A DNA stretch of 64,000 nucleotides, from positions 190,674-254,673 of the forward strand of contig CAVPMY010000009.1 in the NCBI GenBank assembly GCA_963706685.1, read 5' to 3'. Shown piece after piece: positions 17,744-26,964 of this stretch. The number at the start of each line of letters is the position of its first letter. Positions within the stretch are counted from its first letter, which is position 1. The position numbers and the translations under genes were made by a program. A model generated the notes under the pieces. That model saw only the letters and a list, made by a program, of their open reading frames with translations. It was not told where the DNA came from and made no database searches. Origin of the DNA: CADEEN01 sp963706685. Lineage in GTDB: Bacteria > Pseudomonadota > Gammaproteobacteria > Burkholderiales > Burkholderiaceae_C.

Positions 17744-19140
17744 GTGCCGCACGCCCGGCGCCGGCACTTCTCCAACGCCGACAAGCGCCGCATTCTGGAG
17801 GCGGCCGACCGCTGCACCAAGCCCGGCGAGATCGGCGCGCTGATGCGCCGCGAGGGCGTGTACTCATCGTCCCTGAGCACCTGGCGGCGCCAGCGCGAGG
17901 CAGCCGAGCTGGCCGCACTGGCGCCGCAAAAGCGCGGCCCCAAGGTCGACCGCCAACCGCGCCGAGACGCTGCACATCGCGCAGCTCACGCGCGAGAACG
18001 AGCGACTGCAAGAGCCAGCTCGACAAGGCCAAGCTGGTGATCGAGGTCCAAAAAAAAGTTGCCGCGCTGTTGGGCCAGTCCGATCGACGACAACGGCGAG
18101 CACGTCGTGATGGCCGGCGTGCACGAACTCACCCCGGCGCTGGCGCCGGCGCGGCGTGCCGGGCCATGGGCCTGTGGCGCGGCGCGCCCGCCGCGGCACC
18201 AGGCGCGCGCGCACCGCGCAGCGCTGGTGGGGCCGCGTGCACCGCGCGCGGCACGCCCACGCCCGCCGCTGGCCTTGGACGCGCAGGAGACGCCAGGTGC
18301 TGCTCGACACGCTCAACAGCGAGCGCTTCGTCGACACCGCGCCGGCGGCGGTGCACGCCACGCTGCTCGACGAGGGCCGCTACCTCGGCTCGGTGCGCAC
18401 CATGTACCGGCTGCTGGCGGCCAGCGGCGGCTGCCGCGAGCGGCGCAACCAGCTCGCCCACCCGGCCTACACCAAGCCCGAGCTGCTGGCGCTCGCGCCC
18501 AACCAGGTCTGGTCGTGGGACATCACCAAGCTCAAGGGGCCGGCCAAGTGGACCTGCTTTCACCTGTACGTCATCCTGGACATCTTCAGCCGCTACGTCG
18601 TGGGCTGGCTGATCGCCGAGCGCGAGAGCGCCGAGCTGGCCGAGCAACTCATCGCTGACACCGTGGCCCGGCACGACGTCGAGCCCGGCAGCTCACGCTG
18701 CATGCCGACCGCGGCACCAGCATGCGCTCCAAGCCGGTGGCCGCGTTGCTGGTCGATCTGGACATCGCCAAGAGCCACAGCCGGCCGCACGTCTCGGACG
18801 ACAACCCGTACTCGGAGTCGCAGTTCAAGACGATGAAGTACCGGCCCGGACTTCCCGGCGCGCTTCGGCTGCATCGAGGACGCACGCGCCCACTGCCAGG
18901 CGTTCTTCGCCTGGTACAACACCAGCACCGGCACTCGGGCATCGGCTACATGACGCCGCACAGCGTCCACTACGGTCACGCGCAGGCCCTGCGCGGCGAC
19001 CCGACAGGCCACCCTCGATGCCGCATTCCTGGCCACGCCCCAACCGCTTCAAAGGCCGTCGTCCAGCAACCGCATCGCGCTGCCAACCGCCGCGTGGATC
19101 AACCCGCCACCATCAGGAGACCGACCAACCTGCACAATCA
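17744..19140 (+). mobile_element. Degenerate IS3-family insertion sequence (OrfA + OrfB transposase)
   Basis: OrfA-like start HFSNADKRRILEAADRC with a helix-turn-helix and a leucine-zipper-like region before KKVAALLG. The OrfB integrase core follows, with the DDE residues present: Asp in WDITKLKG (codon 18519), Asp in LHADRGTS (18707) and Glu in YSESQFKTMKY (18815). The coding sequence is spread over all three frames with several indels, for example one missing base just before LTLHADRG near 18690. As written the transposase is inactive. IS3 elements normally use one programmed -1 shift between OrfA and OrfB, which cannot explain all the breaks. Ends are approximate. Confidence 0.8.
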
Positions 19141-19370
19141 CCACAGCCCTGCACAGTAAATTCATGACGCCAGGTGCCGCAAAGTCATTGACACGCTCCG
19201 GCCGAGACGCGGCTGCGCATGGCTGGGCGCCATTGCGTTCGCGTTGACATCGACGAACGAGCCACCACGCCTGGATCGGCAGGCTGCGCAGGTGGGTGTC
19301 GCTGCGAATGGGCCTCGCAGCGACCGCCTGAGCGACAATCCGGTGCAGACACTACTGTTGGAGGGTTGCG

Positions 19371-19576
19371 ATGGAACTCACTGCTGTCCTCACCCCCGCC
19401 GAAGAAGGCGGCTACGTCGCGCTGAATCCGGAGACTGGCACCACTACGCAGGGTGAAACAGTGGAAGAAGCCGTGACCAACCTGCAAGAGGCCACTGCGC
19501 TTTACTTGAGCGAGTTCCCTCTCGCCAGTCGGGGCCACCCTGTGGTAACTACCTTCTCTTGCCGGCCCATGCCTAA
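19371..19576 (+). CDS. hicB: HicB-type antitoxin, one base missing near its end
   Basis: Short HicB partner of a type II toxin-antitoxin system that would bind HicA and repress the operon. It reads MELTAVLTPAEEGGYVALNP and then a partial ribonuclease-H-like fold with EAVTNLQEATALYL and VVTTF. Restoring one base near 19555 lets it end LLPAHA at a TAA (19574-19576) that overlaps the hicA start as ATGCCTAA, the normal coupling. A GGAGG lies seven bases before the ATG. No DNA-binding domain is attached, as in short HicBs. Confidence 0.78.
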
Positions 19577-19714
19577 ACTTCCGCGAGTCTCTGGCGCCGA
19601 GGCGCTGAAGGCATTGCAGAAGCTCCAATGCACGCCGAGCTCAAGGTCGGCACCCTGGCGGGTCTCCTGCGCCAAGCCGACTTCTCGCACGCAGACCTCG
19701 TCGCCGCGCTGTAA
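19569..19714 (+). pseudogene. hicA: HicA-type mRNA interferase with internal deletion
   Basis: The start MPKLPRVSGAEALKALQKL and the end MHAELKVGTLAGLLRQA...DLVAAL are clear HicA sequence. They sit in different frames and are joined directly. The middle ~24 codons of a normal 70-80 residue HicA are absent. That segment carries the double-stranded-RNA-binding strands and the catalytic GSH histidine. The deletion also shifts the frame. The toxin should therefore be inactive, which explains why its antitoxin can be tolerated in a damaged state. Confidence 0.75.
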
Positions 19715-19833
19715 GAGCAATGGTTCGAGCAGGCGGCGTTGTCAGCGCGCTCTCGTATTCGGTCGCGCTGCTGTAGCGCCCGCTCGAAATCTGCCCATCG
19801 ACGAACTGCTTCGATCATGGACGGATGCCGCGC

Positions 19834-20026
19834 TCAATCGTCTTCCGCCGTCAGCCGCTTGCGCCGCGCCAGCTGCGGGAACAGCTTCACCCACAAGCCG
19901 ACCACGGCCAGCGTGCCGATGCCGCCCAGCAGCACCGAGCCCACGGCGCCGAGCCAGGCGGCCGTCACCCCCGACTCGAATTCGCCGAGCTGGTTGCTGG
20001 CGCCGATGAAGATCGAGTTCACCGCC
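19834..20026 (-). repeat. Copy 2 of the 193-bp direct repeat (within the intact-length MFS gene)
   Basis: Parental copy of the fragment at 17338-17530. The spacing of 2,496 bases holds across the whole match. It covers the C-terminal codons and stop. Confidence 0.85.
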
Positions 20027-21052
20027 GAGACGCGGCCGCGCATGGCGTCGGGCGTGTCGAGCTGGACCAGTGACTGGCGGATGACGACGCTGACCATGTC
20101 GGCGGCGCCGGAGATCAGCAGCGCCGCGAACGAGAGCCACAACGCGGTCGACAGGCCGAAGACGATGATCGACACGCCGTAGAGCGCCACGGCGGCGAAC
20201 ATCGTGGCGCCCGCGCGCTGCACGATCGGCCAGCGCGAGAGCGCGATCGACATCGCCAGTGCGCCGACCGCCGGTGCGCTGCGCAGCACGCCGACGGCGA
20301 ACGGTCCCGCGTGCAGGATGTCGCGCGCGAAGATCGGCAGCAGCGCGGTCGCGCCGCCGAGCAGCACCGCGAACAGGTCGAGCGAGATCGCGCCGAGCAC
20401 GGTCTTGCGTTGCCAGATGAAGCGAAAGCCGGCAAAGACCGTCGCCAGCGTCGCCGGTTCGCGGTGGGCCGGCCGTGCGCGGTACGACGAGCGTCAGCAG
20501 CAACGCACTGCCGACCATGGACAGCAGGGCGCTGGTTGCGTAGACGGCGCCGGCCCCCCAGGCGTAGATCAAGCCGCCGAGCGCCGGGCCGACGATGATC
20601 GCGCCCTGCAGGCCGGCGGTGCTGAACGCCAGCGCACGTGGCAACACGTGGTTGGGCACCAGTTGCGGCACCAGCGCCTGCTGCGCCGGCATCTGGAAGG
20701 CGCGCACGGCGCCGAGCACGAGCGACAGCCCCAGGATCGCCTCGCGGCCGATCCAGCCGGCCAGCGTGCCGGCGAGCAGCGCCAGTGCGACGAGTGACTG
20801 CATGGCCACGCACAGCGACAGGATCACGTGCCGTGGATGGCGATCGATCAGGTGCCCTGCCGGCAGCACCAGCACCAGCGATGGCACGAACTGCGCCAGG
20901 CCCACCCAGCCCAGGTCGAGCGCGCTGCCGGTCAGGTCGTACATCTGCCAGCCGAGTGCAACCAGCATCATCTGCTGGGCCAGCGTGTGGGCGACCCGGG
21001 ACGACCAGAAGCGCAGGAACGAGGGATATGCGGCGAGCGCGGCCGGGACCAT
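19834..21052 (-). CDS. MFS transporter (MFS_3/EntS-like), frameshifted
   Basis: Predicted 12-helix inner-membrane exporter or importer of about 405 residues. The N-terminal half reads FLRFWSSRVAHTLAQQMMLV and GWQMYDLTGSALDLGWVGLAQ. The C-terminal half reads SLDLFAVLLGGATALLPIFA through LVQLDTPDAMRGRVSAVNS. The last segment is the conserved MFS_3 signature. The frame changes once near 20470. Its start overlaps the stop of the upstream gene (TGATG), so it closes the catabolic operon from tctC. The last 193 bp are duplicated at 17338. Substrate unknown; operon context suggests a metabolite of that pathway. Confidence 0.82.
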
Positions 21053-21762
21053 CACGGCTGCGATCTGGCCACCGTCTCTTGACTCGTCAGCTCGACACCG
21101 AGGACCTGATACTGCAGGTGAAACAGGTTCGACGTCAGGTGGCTGACGGCAGGGTCGCCGCCGAACACGTCGGCCAGCATCGGATGGTCGGCGCCGATGT
21201 CGTGCTGCTCGGCGCCGAACTCGATCAGCACCGTCCACGCGGCAGGTTGCAGTTGCACCTGACCCTTCTTCTCGACGGACGGGATGGCGCTGGCATCGAC
21301 CTTCGTTGCGCACAGGTGGACGCCGACCACGCCGTCGACGAGGTCGATCGACTGCAGTCTTTCGACGAGTGAGGCGCGGATCGCCGCGGCGTCCCGCCCG
21401 GCGACGTCGAACTTGACCACCCGCAGCACCGCGCCGTCGCCGCTCGACCGGCTGAACACGACCTCGGCCAGCGCCCTCGACAGATTGGTGAAGGCGGCAA
21501 TGGAGGCGACGGTCCACGGTGTCGGCGCGTTGAGCCGGGCCAGGTACGGGCCGCTGGTCAGGACGTCGCTGTCGAGCGTTTCGTACAGCGTGAAGAGTTC
21601 GGCCGGATGCTGTCGGTCGTGGTACCGGCGCCCGCGCACGAAGCCCGCAATGGCGGCCCGCTCCGGCATGTGTTCGGTGTTGTGCCACTCGTAGAAACCG
21701 CGCCGGCCCTCGTCCTTGAGGCCGTGCCAGATCGCCACCACGCCGCGGCCGTACAAGCTCAT
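21052..21762 (-). CDS. Conserved protein of unknown function, EthD/ferredoxin-like fold suspected
   Basis: A 236-residue protein with no signal peptide. The N-terminus (VAIWHGLKDEGRRGFYEWHN followed by EHMPERAAIAGFVRGRRY) resembles small dimeric alpha-beta barrel proteins found with degradation pathways. A second half with a similar strand-helix pattern may be a duplicated domain. No catalytic residues are assigned. The start ATG 21762 is ten bases after the OYE gene; the stop overlaps the MFS start (TGATG). Context suggests a role in the same catabolic pathway, perhaps as a small-molecule-binding or auxiliary enzyme. Confidence 0.6.
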   Translation of the reverse strand: MSLYGRGVVAIWHGLKDEGRRGFYEWHNTEHMPERAAIAGFVRGRRYHDRQHPAELFTLYETLDSDVLTSGPYLARLNAPTPWTVASIAAFTNLSRALAEVVFSRSSGDGAVLRVVKFDVAGRDAAAIRASLVERLQSIDLVDGVVGVHLCATKVDASAIPSVEKKGQVQLQPAAWTVLIEFGAEQHDIGADHPMLADVFGGDPAVSHLTSNLFHLQYQVLGVELTSQETVARSQP

Positions 21763-21772
21763 GGCGTCCGCC

Positions 21773-23248
21773 TCAGGCCAGGTGGGCGGCCTTCTTGGCC
21801 GCGGTCAGCCGCGCCATCTCGGGCGACTTCTTGTAGTGCGCGTCGAGCGGGTAGCAGCCGGAGACGAGGCCGTTGCGCGGCGCCGTGGTGCAGTCGCTGA
21901 ACGAGCGGCACAGCCGTTTTCTCTGCACGGCGCGGCCGGCCAGCACGTCGGCCGGCAGCTCCGGGTAGGCCAGCACCATGCGGCCCAGGCCGACGAAGTC
22001 GACCCAGCCTTCGCGCACGACGGCCTGCGCCACATGGGGCAGGAACTCCTGCAGGTAGGTGTAGCCGCTGCCCATGAAGGCCAGTTGCGGAAACGCGCGC
22101 TTGAGATCGCGCACGGTCTGCAGATGCCGCATCACGCCCAGCAGCGGATCCTCGGGCGGCTTGTAGCCGTCGGACGGCGGGTACATGGCCGGCCGCGTCA
22201 GGTGCGGGTTGTAGTACGGGCTGCCGAGCGTGATGTTGATCAGGCGAATGCCCAGGCCCTGCGCGACTTCGAGAAAAGCCAGGGGTTCGGACAGGTCGGC
22301 GCGCTCCGGCGCCGCTTCGTCGGCGCCGAAGCCGTAGCGGTACGGCAGGCACGATGCGTAGTCGTCGGGCACGCCGGGGCCGAGTTCGTCGGCTTCGGCC
22401 TGCGCCGGGTCGGGTTTGAAGGGCACGAAGTCGAAGGCCGAAACGCGCACGCCGATCTCCAGGCCCGGCGCTTCGGCGCGAATGCCTGCCACCAGTTCGC
22501 GCAGGAAGCGCGTGCGGTTGTCGAGCGAGCCGCCGAACTCGCCCTGGCGCGTCTTCGCCGACAGGAACTCGTGACCGAGGTAGCCGTGGCAATGCTTGAG
22601 ATCGACGAACTGGTAGCCGCTGTCCCAGGCCCGCCGCGCGGCGATCACGACGTCGTCGATCAAGGCGCGGATGTCGCCGTCGGTCAGCAGCGGATGGTCG
22701 GGCGCGGTGTGGAACTTGCGATCGAGGATCGGGTGCCGGTAGAGGATGTGCGGCTCGAAACGCGTGCGGTCGTTGGGCTTGCAGAAGCGACCCGAATGCG
22801 TGAGCTGCAACCCAATGACCAGGCCGGCATCGTCGCCGATCGCCTCGCGGTGTGCGGCCACCAGCGTCTGGCGCAGCGCGGCGATGCTGGCCTGGTTGTC
22901 GGCGCTCATCACCAACTGGTTCGGGTTGGCGCGGCCGTCGTGGCGCACGGCGACAGCCTCGCCGCCCCAGATCAGCTTGGCGCCCGACAGGCCGAAGTGG
23001 CGCCAGCGCCGGATCGTGTTGTCGCTGGCCTTGCCCTCGGGCGTGCCGTCCCAGCCTTCCATCGGCTGGATGGCGAACCGGTTGCCGATGGTTAGCGCGC
23101 CGACTTTCAATGACGCGCCGAGCGGCGAGTCCGGCCCGGCGGCGACGACGTCGTCGCAGGGCATGTCGAGACCGAGGCGTTGCAGGTTGTCGCGGAAACC
23201 GTCGGTGGTCTGCAGCGCCTTGATCTTGGTGATGTCGCCGAACTTCAT
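21773..23248 (-). CDS. NADH:flavin oxidoreductase, Old Yellow Enzyme family
   Basis: A 491-residue FMN-dependent TIM-barrel reductase or demethylase. Seen: GNRFAIQPMEGWDGTPEGK (family N-terminal motif), GLQLTHSGRF, VDLKHCHGYLGHEFLS, GGSLDNRTRFLREL and VGLGRMVLAYPELPA (phosphate-binding end). Four cysteines near the C-terminus (CRSFSDCTTAPRNG, GCYP) resemble the iron-sulfur region of the longer 2,4-dienoyl-CoA reductase-like members, but the usual CxxC spacing is not complete and the FAD domain is absent. It probably acts on an alkene, enoate or N-methyl substrate. It follows the cupin gene by nine bases. Confidence 0.85.
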   Translation of the reverse strand: MKFGDITKIKALQTTDGFRDNLQRLGLDMPCDDVVAAGPDSPLGASLKVGALTIGNRFAIQPMEGWDGTPEGKASDNTIRRWRHFGLSGAKLIWGGEAVAVRHDGRANPNQLVMSADNQASIAALRQTLVAAHREAIGDDAGLVIGLQLTHSGRFCKPNDRTRFEPHILYRHPILDRKFHTAPDHPLLTDGDIRALIDDVVIAARRAWDSGYQFVDLKHCHGYLGHEFLSAKTRQGEFGGSLDNRTRFLRELVAGIRAEAPGLEIGVRVSAFDFVPFKPDPAQAEADELGPGVPDDYASCLPYRYGFGADEAAPERADLSEPLAFLEVAQGLGIRLINITLGSPYYNPHLTRPAMYPPSDGYKPPEDPLLGVMRHLQTVRDLKRAFPQLAFMGSGYTYLQEFLPHVAQAVVREGWVDFVGLGRMVLAYPELPADVLAGRAVQRKRLCRSFSDCTTAPRNGLVSGCYPLDAHYKKSPEMARLTAAKKAAHLA

Positions 23249-23257
23249 GCGCTTGCC

Positions 23258-23632
23258 CTAGAAGAACTGGTTGGGTTTCTGGAAGATGCCGAGCAGGAGC
23301 GCGCCATCGGGCGCCGTTGCAGTATGGCGGCTGCCCGCCGGGCGCCAGACGAAATTGCCGACGGTGGCGGTGCCTTCGTGATCGACCAGGCTGCCTTCGA
23401 GGACCCAGGTCTGCTCGACCTCGACATGCATGTGGTCGGTCAGCACCGCGCCCGGCGCCATGCGCGTCAGCACGGTCTGCAGCCCGGTCTGCGGGTCTTC
23501 CATCAGCACCTTGACCTCGACACCGGCAAAGCGCGTGGCTTGCCAGGGCAGCGCGGCGACGTCGATATAGCGAGAAGACTGTGCCGGCAACTTCTCGTGC
23601 TGTGCTTGCAAGCCGGGGGTCTGCAGGGCCAT
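23258..23632 (-). CDS. Cupin-domain protein
   Basis: A 124-residue single beta-barrel cupin. The metal-binding motif is partly conserved: TDHMHVEVEQTWVLEGSL gives two His and a Glu, and RPAGSRHTATAPDG gives the final His. It resembles ChrR-type C-terminal cupins, as a sensor or a small dioxygenase/isomerase. The start at 23632 was chosen over an upstream TTG because homology begins after it and AGGAGTGATCGCC precedes it. It sits between tctA and the OYE gene in the same operon. Confidence 0.8.
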   Translation of the reverse strand: MALQTPGLQAQHEKLPAQSSRYIDVAALPWQATRFAGVEVKVLMEDPQTGLQTVLTRMAPGAVLTDHMHVEVEQTWVLEGSLVDHEGTATVGNFVWRPAGSRHTATAPDGALLLGIFQKPNQFF

Positions 23633-23671
23633 GGCGATCACTCCTCGAATCAACAGACAGTCGATCAACAG

Positions 23672-25177
23672 TCACTGCGCCGGCGCCGGCCGCAACCGCC
23701 GCAGCACTGCGCGCACCGGCTCGAAGCGCAGCACGACGATCAAGGCGATGACGACCCAGATCACGAGCGAGATCGGGCGCGTGAAGAAGGGCGCCAGGCT
23801 GCCGTCGGACAGCACCAGGCCGCGGCGCAGGCTTTTTTCGAGCAGGTCGCCGAGGACGATGCCCAGCACCAGCGGCGCCATCGGGTAGTTGCCTTGGCGC
23901 AGGATGAAGCCGAGGATGCCGAAGCCGAGCATGACCCAGACGTCGAACAGCCGGCCGGCGATGGCGAACGAGCCGACCGTGCACAGCACCAGGATGATCG
24001 GCACCATCACCGTCTGCGGCACTTGCAGCACGCGCACCATCAATTGAGTCAGTGTCAGCCCGTAGACGAGGATGCCCAGGGTGGCGAACAGCATCATGGC
24101 GACGACGTCGTAGACGAACTGCGGCGACTGCACCATGATCATCGGGCCGGGTTGCACGCCGTGGATGAGCATCGCGGCCATCAGCACCGCGGCCGGCGCC
24201 GATCCCGGAATCGCCAGCGTCAGCACCGGGATGACGGCCCCGGGCACGCAGGCGTTGTCGCCGGTCTCGGCGGCCATCAGGCCTTCGATCGAGCCCTTGC
24301 CGAACAGCCCGGGCTCCTTGCTGGCCCGCTTGGCCGCCGCATAGGACGACCAGGCCGCGATGTCTTCGCCCACGCCCGGCACCACGCCGATGAAGGTGCC
24401 GATGCAGCCCGAACGCCCGATGGTTTTCCAGTGTCGCGTCACGTCGCGGAGCTTGGGAATCACGGAGTCGAAGGGATTGATTTTCACCGGCGCCCGCGGG
24501 TTCTTCACCACCGACAGCAACTCGGCGAAGCCGAACGCGCCGACCAGCGCGGGCACCAGCGCGATGCCCCCCGCCAGATCGCGATTGCCGAAGGTGAAGC
24601 GGTCGAACGCGTAGATGGCCTCCTGGCCGATGCCGGCGACGAACAGGCCGAGGAAGCCGGCCATCCAGCCCTTGAGCGGATCGTCGCCGGTGAGCGTGCC
24701 CGAGATGACGACGCCGAACACCGTCAGCCAGAAGAATTCGTAGGCGCCGAACTTGAGCGCGAGTTCACCGAGCAGCGGCGTGAACAGGGCGAGAAAGAAC
24801 ATGCCGATCAAGGTGCCGAGCACCGAACCCGAGGTGGCGATGCCCATGGCGCGGCCGGCGTGTCCCTGGCGTGCGAGCGCGTGGCCGTCGAGGCATGACG
24901 CGGCCGACGCCGGCGTGCCGGGGATGTTGAGCAGGATGGCCGAACGCGAGCCGCCGTAGATCGCGCCAACATAGGTGCAGATGAGCACCAGCAGGGCCTG
25001 CCCCGAATCCATCTTCAGCGTCAGCGTCGTCATCAACGCCAGGCCCATCGTCGCCGTCAGGCCAGGCAAGGCGCCGATGATCAGGCCGATCAGGGTCGAG
25101 CCGAAAACGTAGAGCAGGGTTTCGGGGGTGACGAAACTCCAGATCGAATGGCCGAAGGCGATGAGTCCGCTGAACAT
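23672..25177 (-). CDS. tctA: Tripartite tricarboxylate transporter large permease TctA
   Basis: A 501-residue inner-membrane protein with about 11-12 hydrophobic helices, the main translocation subunit. Family hallmarks are GALPGLTATMGLALM near the start, YGGSRSAILLNIPGTPASAA, and a second repeat GVVPGVGEDIAAWSSYAAAK and IPGSAPAAVLMAAMLIHG. The pseudo-repeat proline-rich motifs are intact. It works with TctB and the periplasmic TctC receptor encoded just upstream. The substrate cannot be read from sequence. Confidence 0.93.
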   Translation of the reverse strand: MFSGLIAFGHSIWSFVTPETLLYVFGSTLIGLIIGALPGLTATMGLALMTTLTLKMDSGQALLVLICTYVGAIYGGSRSAILLNIPGTPASAASCLDGHALARQGHAGRAMGIATSGSVLGTLIGMFFLALFTPLLGELALKFGAYEFFWLTVFGVVISGTLTGDDPLKGWMAGFLGLFVAGIGQEAIYAFDRFTFGNRDLAGGIALVPALVGAFGFAELLSVVKNPRAPVKINPFDSVIPKLRDVTRHWKTIGRSGCIGTFIGVVPGVGEDIAAWSSYAAAKRASKEPGLFGKGSIEGLMAAETGDNACVPGAVIPVLTLAIPGSAPAAVLMAAMLIHGVQPGPMIMVQSPQFVYDVVAMMLFATLGILVYGLTLTQLMVRVLQVPQTVMVPIILVLCTVGSFAIAGRLFDVWVMLGFGILGFILRQGNYPMAPLVLGIVLGDLLEKSLRRGLVLSDGSLAPFFTRPISLVIWVVIALIVVLRFEPVRAVLRRLRPAPAQ

Positions 25178-25195
25178 GACCGGGGGTTCAGACTC

Positions 25196-25720
25196 TCAGG
25201 GCAAGCGCACGAGAAAGACTTCCTGGAAGACGTAGCTGACGAGGAACGCGGTGCCGGCGCCGACGGCAACGGCCAACGCAATTCCCTTCAGCGTCTGGCC
25301 CGCTTCGACGCGCCGCTTCCAATCGAAAGCCAGCACGAACAGGGTCACGAAGACGAAGGTCGCGAGCCAGAAAGGAATGCCGCCATTACCGACCAGGCCG
25401 ACCGAGTAGCCGAGGCCGAGGACCAGCAGTGCGCCGACGCGCAGAAAGACGGCGCGCGACGCGCGCGAGGGCAGCCACCGCACGGCGCCGAGTCGGTGGC
25501 CACCGGCCCGCGACGCACGCAGCGCCAGCAGCAAGCCGAACACCAGAATCACCGCACCGAGCACACCCGGCACGAGGCCGGGCGCGGTGTACAGCGTGGC
25601 CCCCTGGCCCTCCAGCCGGTCCATGCGCCAGGCCGCGATCACCACCGCCAAGCCGAAAGCGACCCACAGCCACGCGGCGATGAAATCGGCCTGCGGCGAG
25701 ACCGTCTTGTCAGTGCTCAT
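25196..25720 (-). CDS. tctB: Tripartite tricarboxylate transporter small permease TctB
   Basis: A 174-residue inner-membrane protein with four predicted helices, as in other TctB subunits (the first around FIAAWLWVAFGLAVVIAAW, the last ending VSYVFQEVFLVRLP). The family is poorly conserved, so the call leans on position between tctC and tctA, size and hydropathy. Start at 25720 or 25726. Confidence 0.85.
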   Translation of the reverse strand: MSTDKTVSPQADFIAAWLWVAFGLAVVIAAWRMDRLEGQGATLYTAPGLVPGVLGAVILVFGLLLALRASRAGGHRLGAVRWLPSRASRAVFLRVGALLVLGLGYSVGLVGNGGIPFWLATFVFVTLFVLAFDWKRRVEAGQTLKGIALAVAVGAGTAFLVSYVFQEVFLVRLP

Positions 25721-25790
25721 GGGCACACCCGTCTGCGCGCACCAACGTCGCGGCGCTTACGCCAACGCCGCCGCTCTGGCCCACCCGCCG

Positions 25791-26804
25791 TCAGGGCTTG
25801 GCAATGCCGATGGTTTCGGGCGAAATCTTGGCCTGGCCGGAATTGAATTTCTGCCAGGCCGCATCGGCCACCGCCGGCATCGCAATCTTCTGCGCGTCGG
25901 CACCGGTCGTCACCACCATCAGCGCGCCACGGCTGGTGGCGTACTTCTTGATGACTTCCGACTTGGCGATCTTGTCCATCCAGATCGCATCCAGTGTCGC
26001 GGTCACCTCCGCCGGCACGCCCTTGGGCACGAAGATGCCGAAGTAGCTGACCGGCACCTTGAAGCCCGGCACGACGTCGGACAACGGCGCAATCACGCCA
26101 AAGCCTTCGATCTCGATCGGCTTGTCGCCGACGACTGCGAGCGGACGCAGGCGCTTGCCGCGGATCATTTCCGACTGCTCGGAAGACAACTGCGTCGTCA
26201 CTTCCGTCTCGCCTGCGACGGTGGCGATCACCGCCGGATTGCCGCCGTCGTAGGTGACATGCTTGTACTTGATGCCGGTGGCCGCGGCGATCTGCTCGAT
26301 TGCGGTGTGGCCGCTCGAATTGACGCCGGCGGTGGCCACCGAAACGGCGCCCGGCTTGGCCTTCATCGCTTCGAGCAGGGACTTCATGTCCTTATAGGGC
26401 GAGTCGACCGGCACGCTGACGACCGTGGGCAGCGCCAGGTGGAGATAGAGATGCCAGTCCTGCACCGTGGTGTCGACCATGCCGAGGATCTTGTAGGAGC
26501 CGAGATCCTTGGGGGCGCCCGACGTCCACGTGTAGCCGTCCTTGGGCGCTTCGAGGGCGTTCTTGGTGCCGATGGAGCCCGACGCCCCGGGTTGATTCAA
26601 GACCACGATCTTCTGCCCCAGCGCCGCTTCGAGGTCGCCCGCGGTGATGCGGATCATCTGGTCGGTGGCGCCACCGGCCGCCCAGGGCACGATGACATTG
26701 ATCGGCTTGCTGGGCTTCCACTGCGCGTACGCCGTGGAAGTCAGCGTCAGTGCGGCAACACCGATGACGGCGGCCGCAAGCTTCAACGTGCGATTCGATT
26801 TCAC
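25791..26804 (-). CDS. tctC: Periplasmic Bug/TctC-family solute receptor
   Basis: A 337-residue extracytoplasmic binding protein. A signal peptide ends TSTAYAQ. The mature part starts KPINVIVPWAAGGATDQMIR, the Bug-family beta-strand and ligand loop. Other family features are VLNQPGASGSIG, SGHTAIEQIAAATG and GKRLRPLAVVGD. A GTG start at 26804 was chosen because it gives the complete signal peptide and has GAGGAG upstream; there is no suitable ATG. Bug proteins bind carboxylates, most often aromatic or dicarboxylic acids. It probably heads the minus-strand operon running to the MFS gene. Confidence 0.88.
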   Translation of the reverse strand: MKSNRTLKLAAAVIGVAALTLTSTAYAQWKPSKPINVIVPWAAGGATDQMIRITAGDLEAALGQKIVVLNQPGASGSIGTKNALEAPKDGYTWTSGAPKDLGSYKILGMVDTTVQDWHLYLHLALPTVVSVPVDSPYKDMKSLLEAMKAKPGAVSVATAGVNSSGHTAIEQIAAATGIKYKHVTYDGGNPAVIATVAGETEVTTQLSSEQSEMIRGKRLRPLAVVGDKPIEIEGFGVIAPLSDVVPGFKVPVSYFGIFVPKGVPAEVTATLDAIWMDKIAKSEVIKKYATSRGALMVVTTGADAQKIAMPAVADAAWQKFNSGQAKISPETIGIAKP

Positions 26805-26964
26805 TGTTCTGGTCTCCTCGGCAGGTCGCCCGCGGTGGTGCGGCAATGTCAGACTCGTCGAGCGTCGAGGGTGACATAGCCCGCTGCGGCAGTGCCTTCG
26901 GGCAAACCCGTGACTGCGACGCGCACTTGCACCATGATCGCGCACGCCACCCAGGAGCCCACTG

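Noticed and set aside
17744..19140. Complete IS boundaries with terminal inverted repeats
   Set aside because: No matching inverted ends or target duplication could be found, so only the coding span was reported.
23180..24898. Plus-strand frame of 572 codons opposite the cupin and tctA genes
   Set aside because: Translation is Asp/Gln/His-rich low-complexity, typical of an antisense frame.
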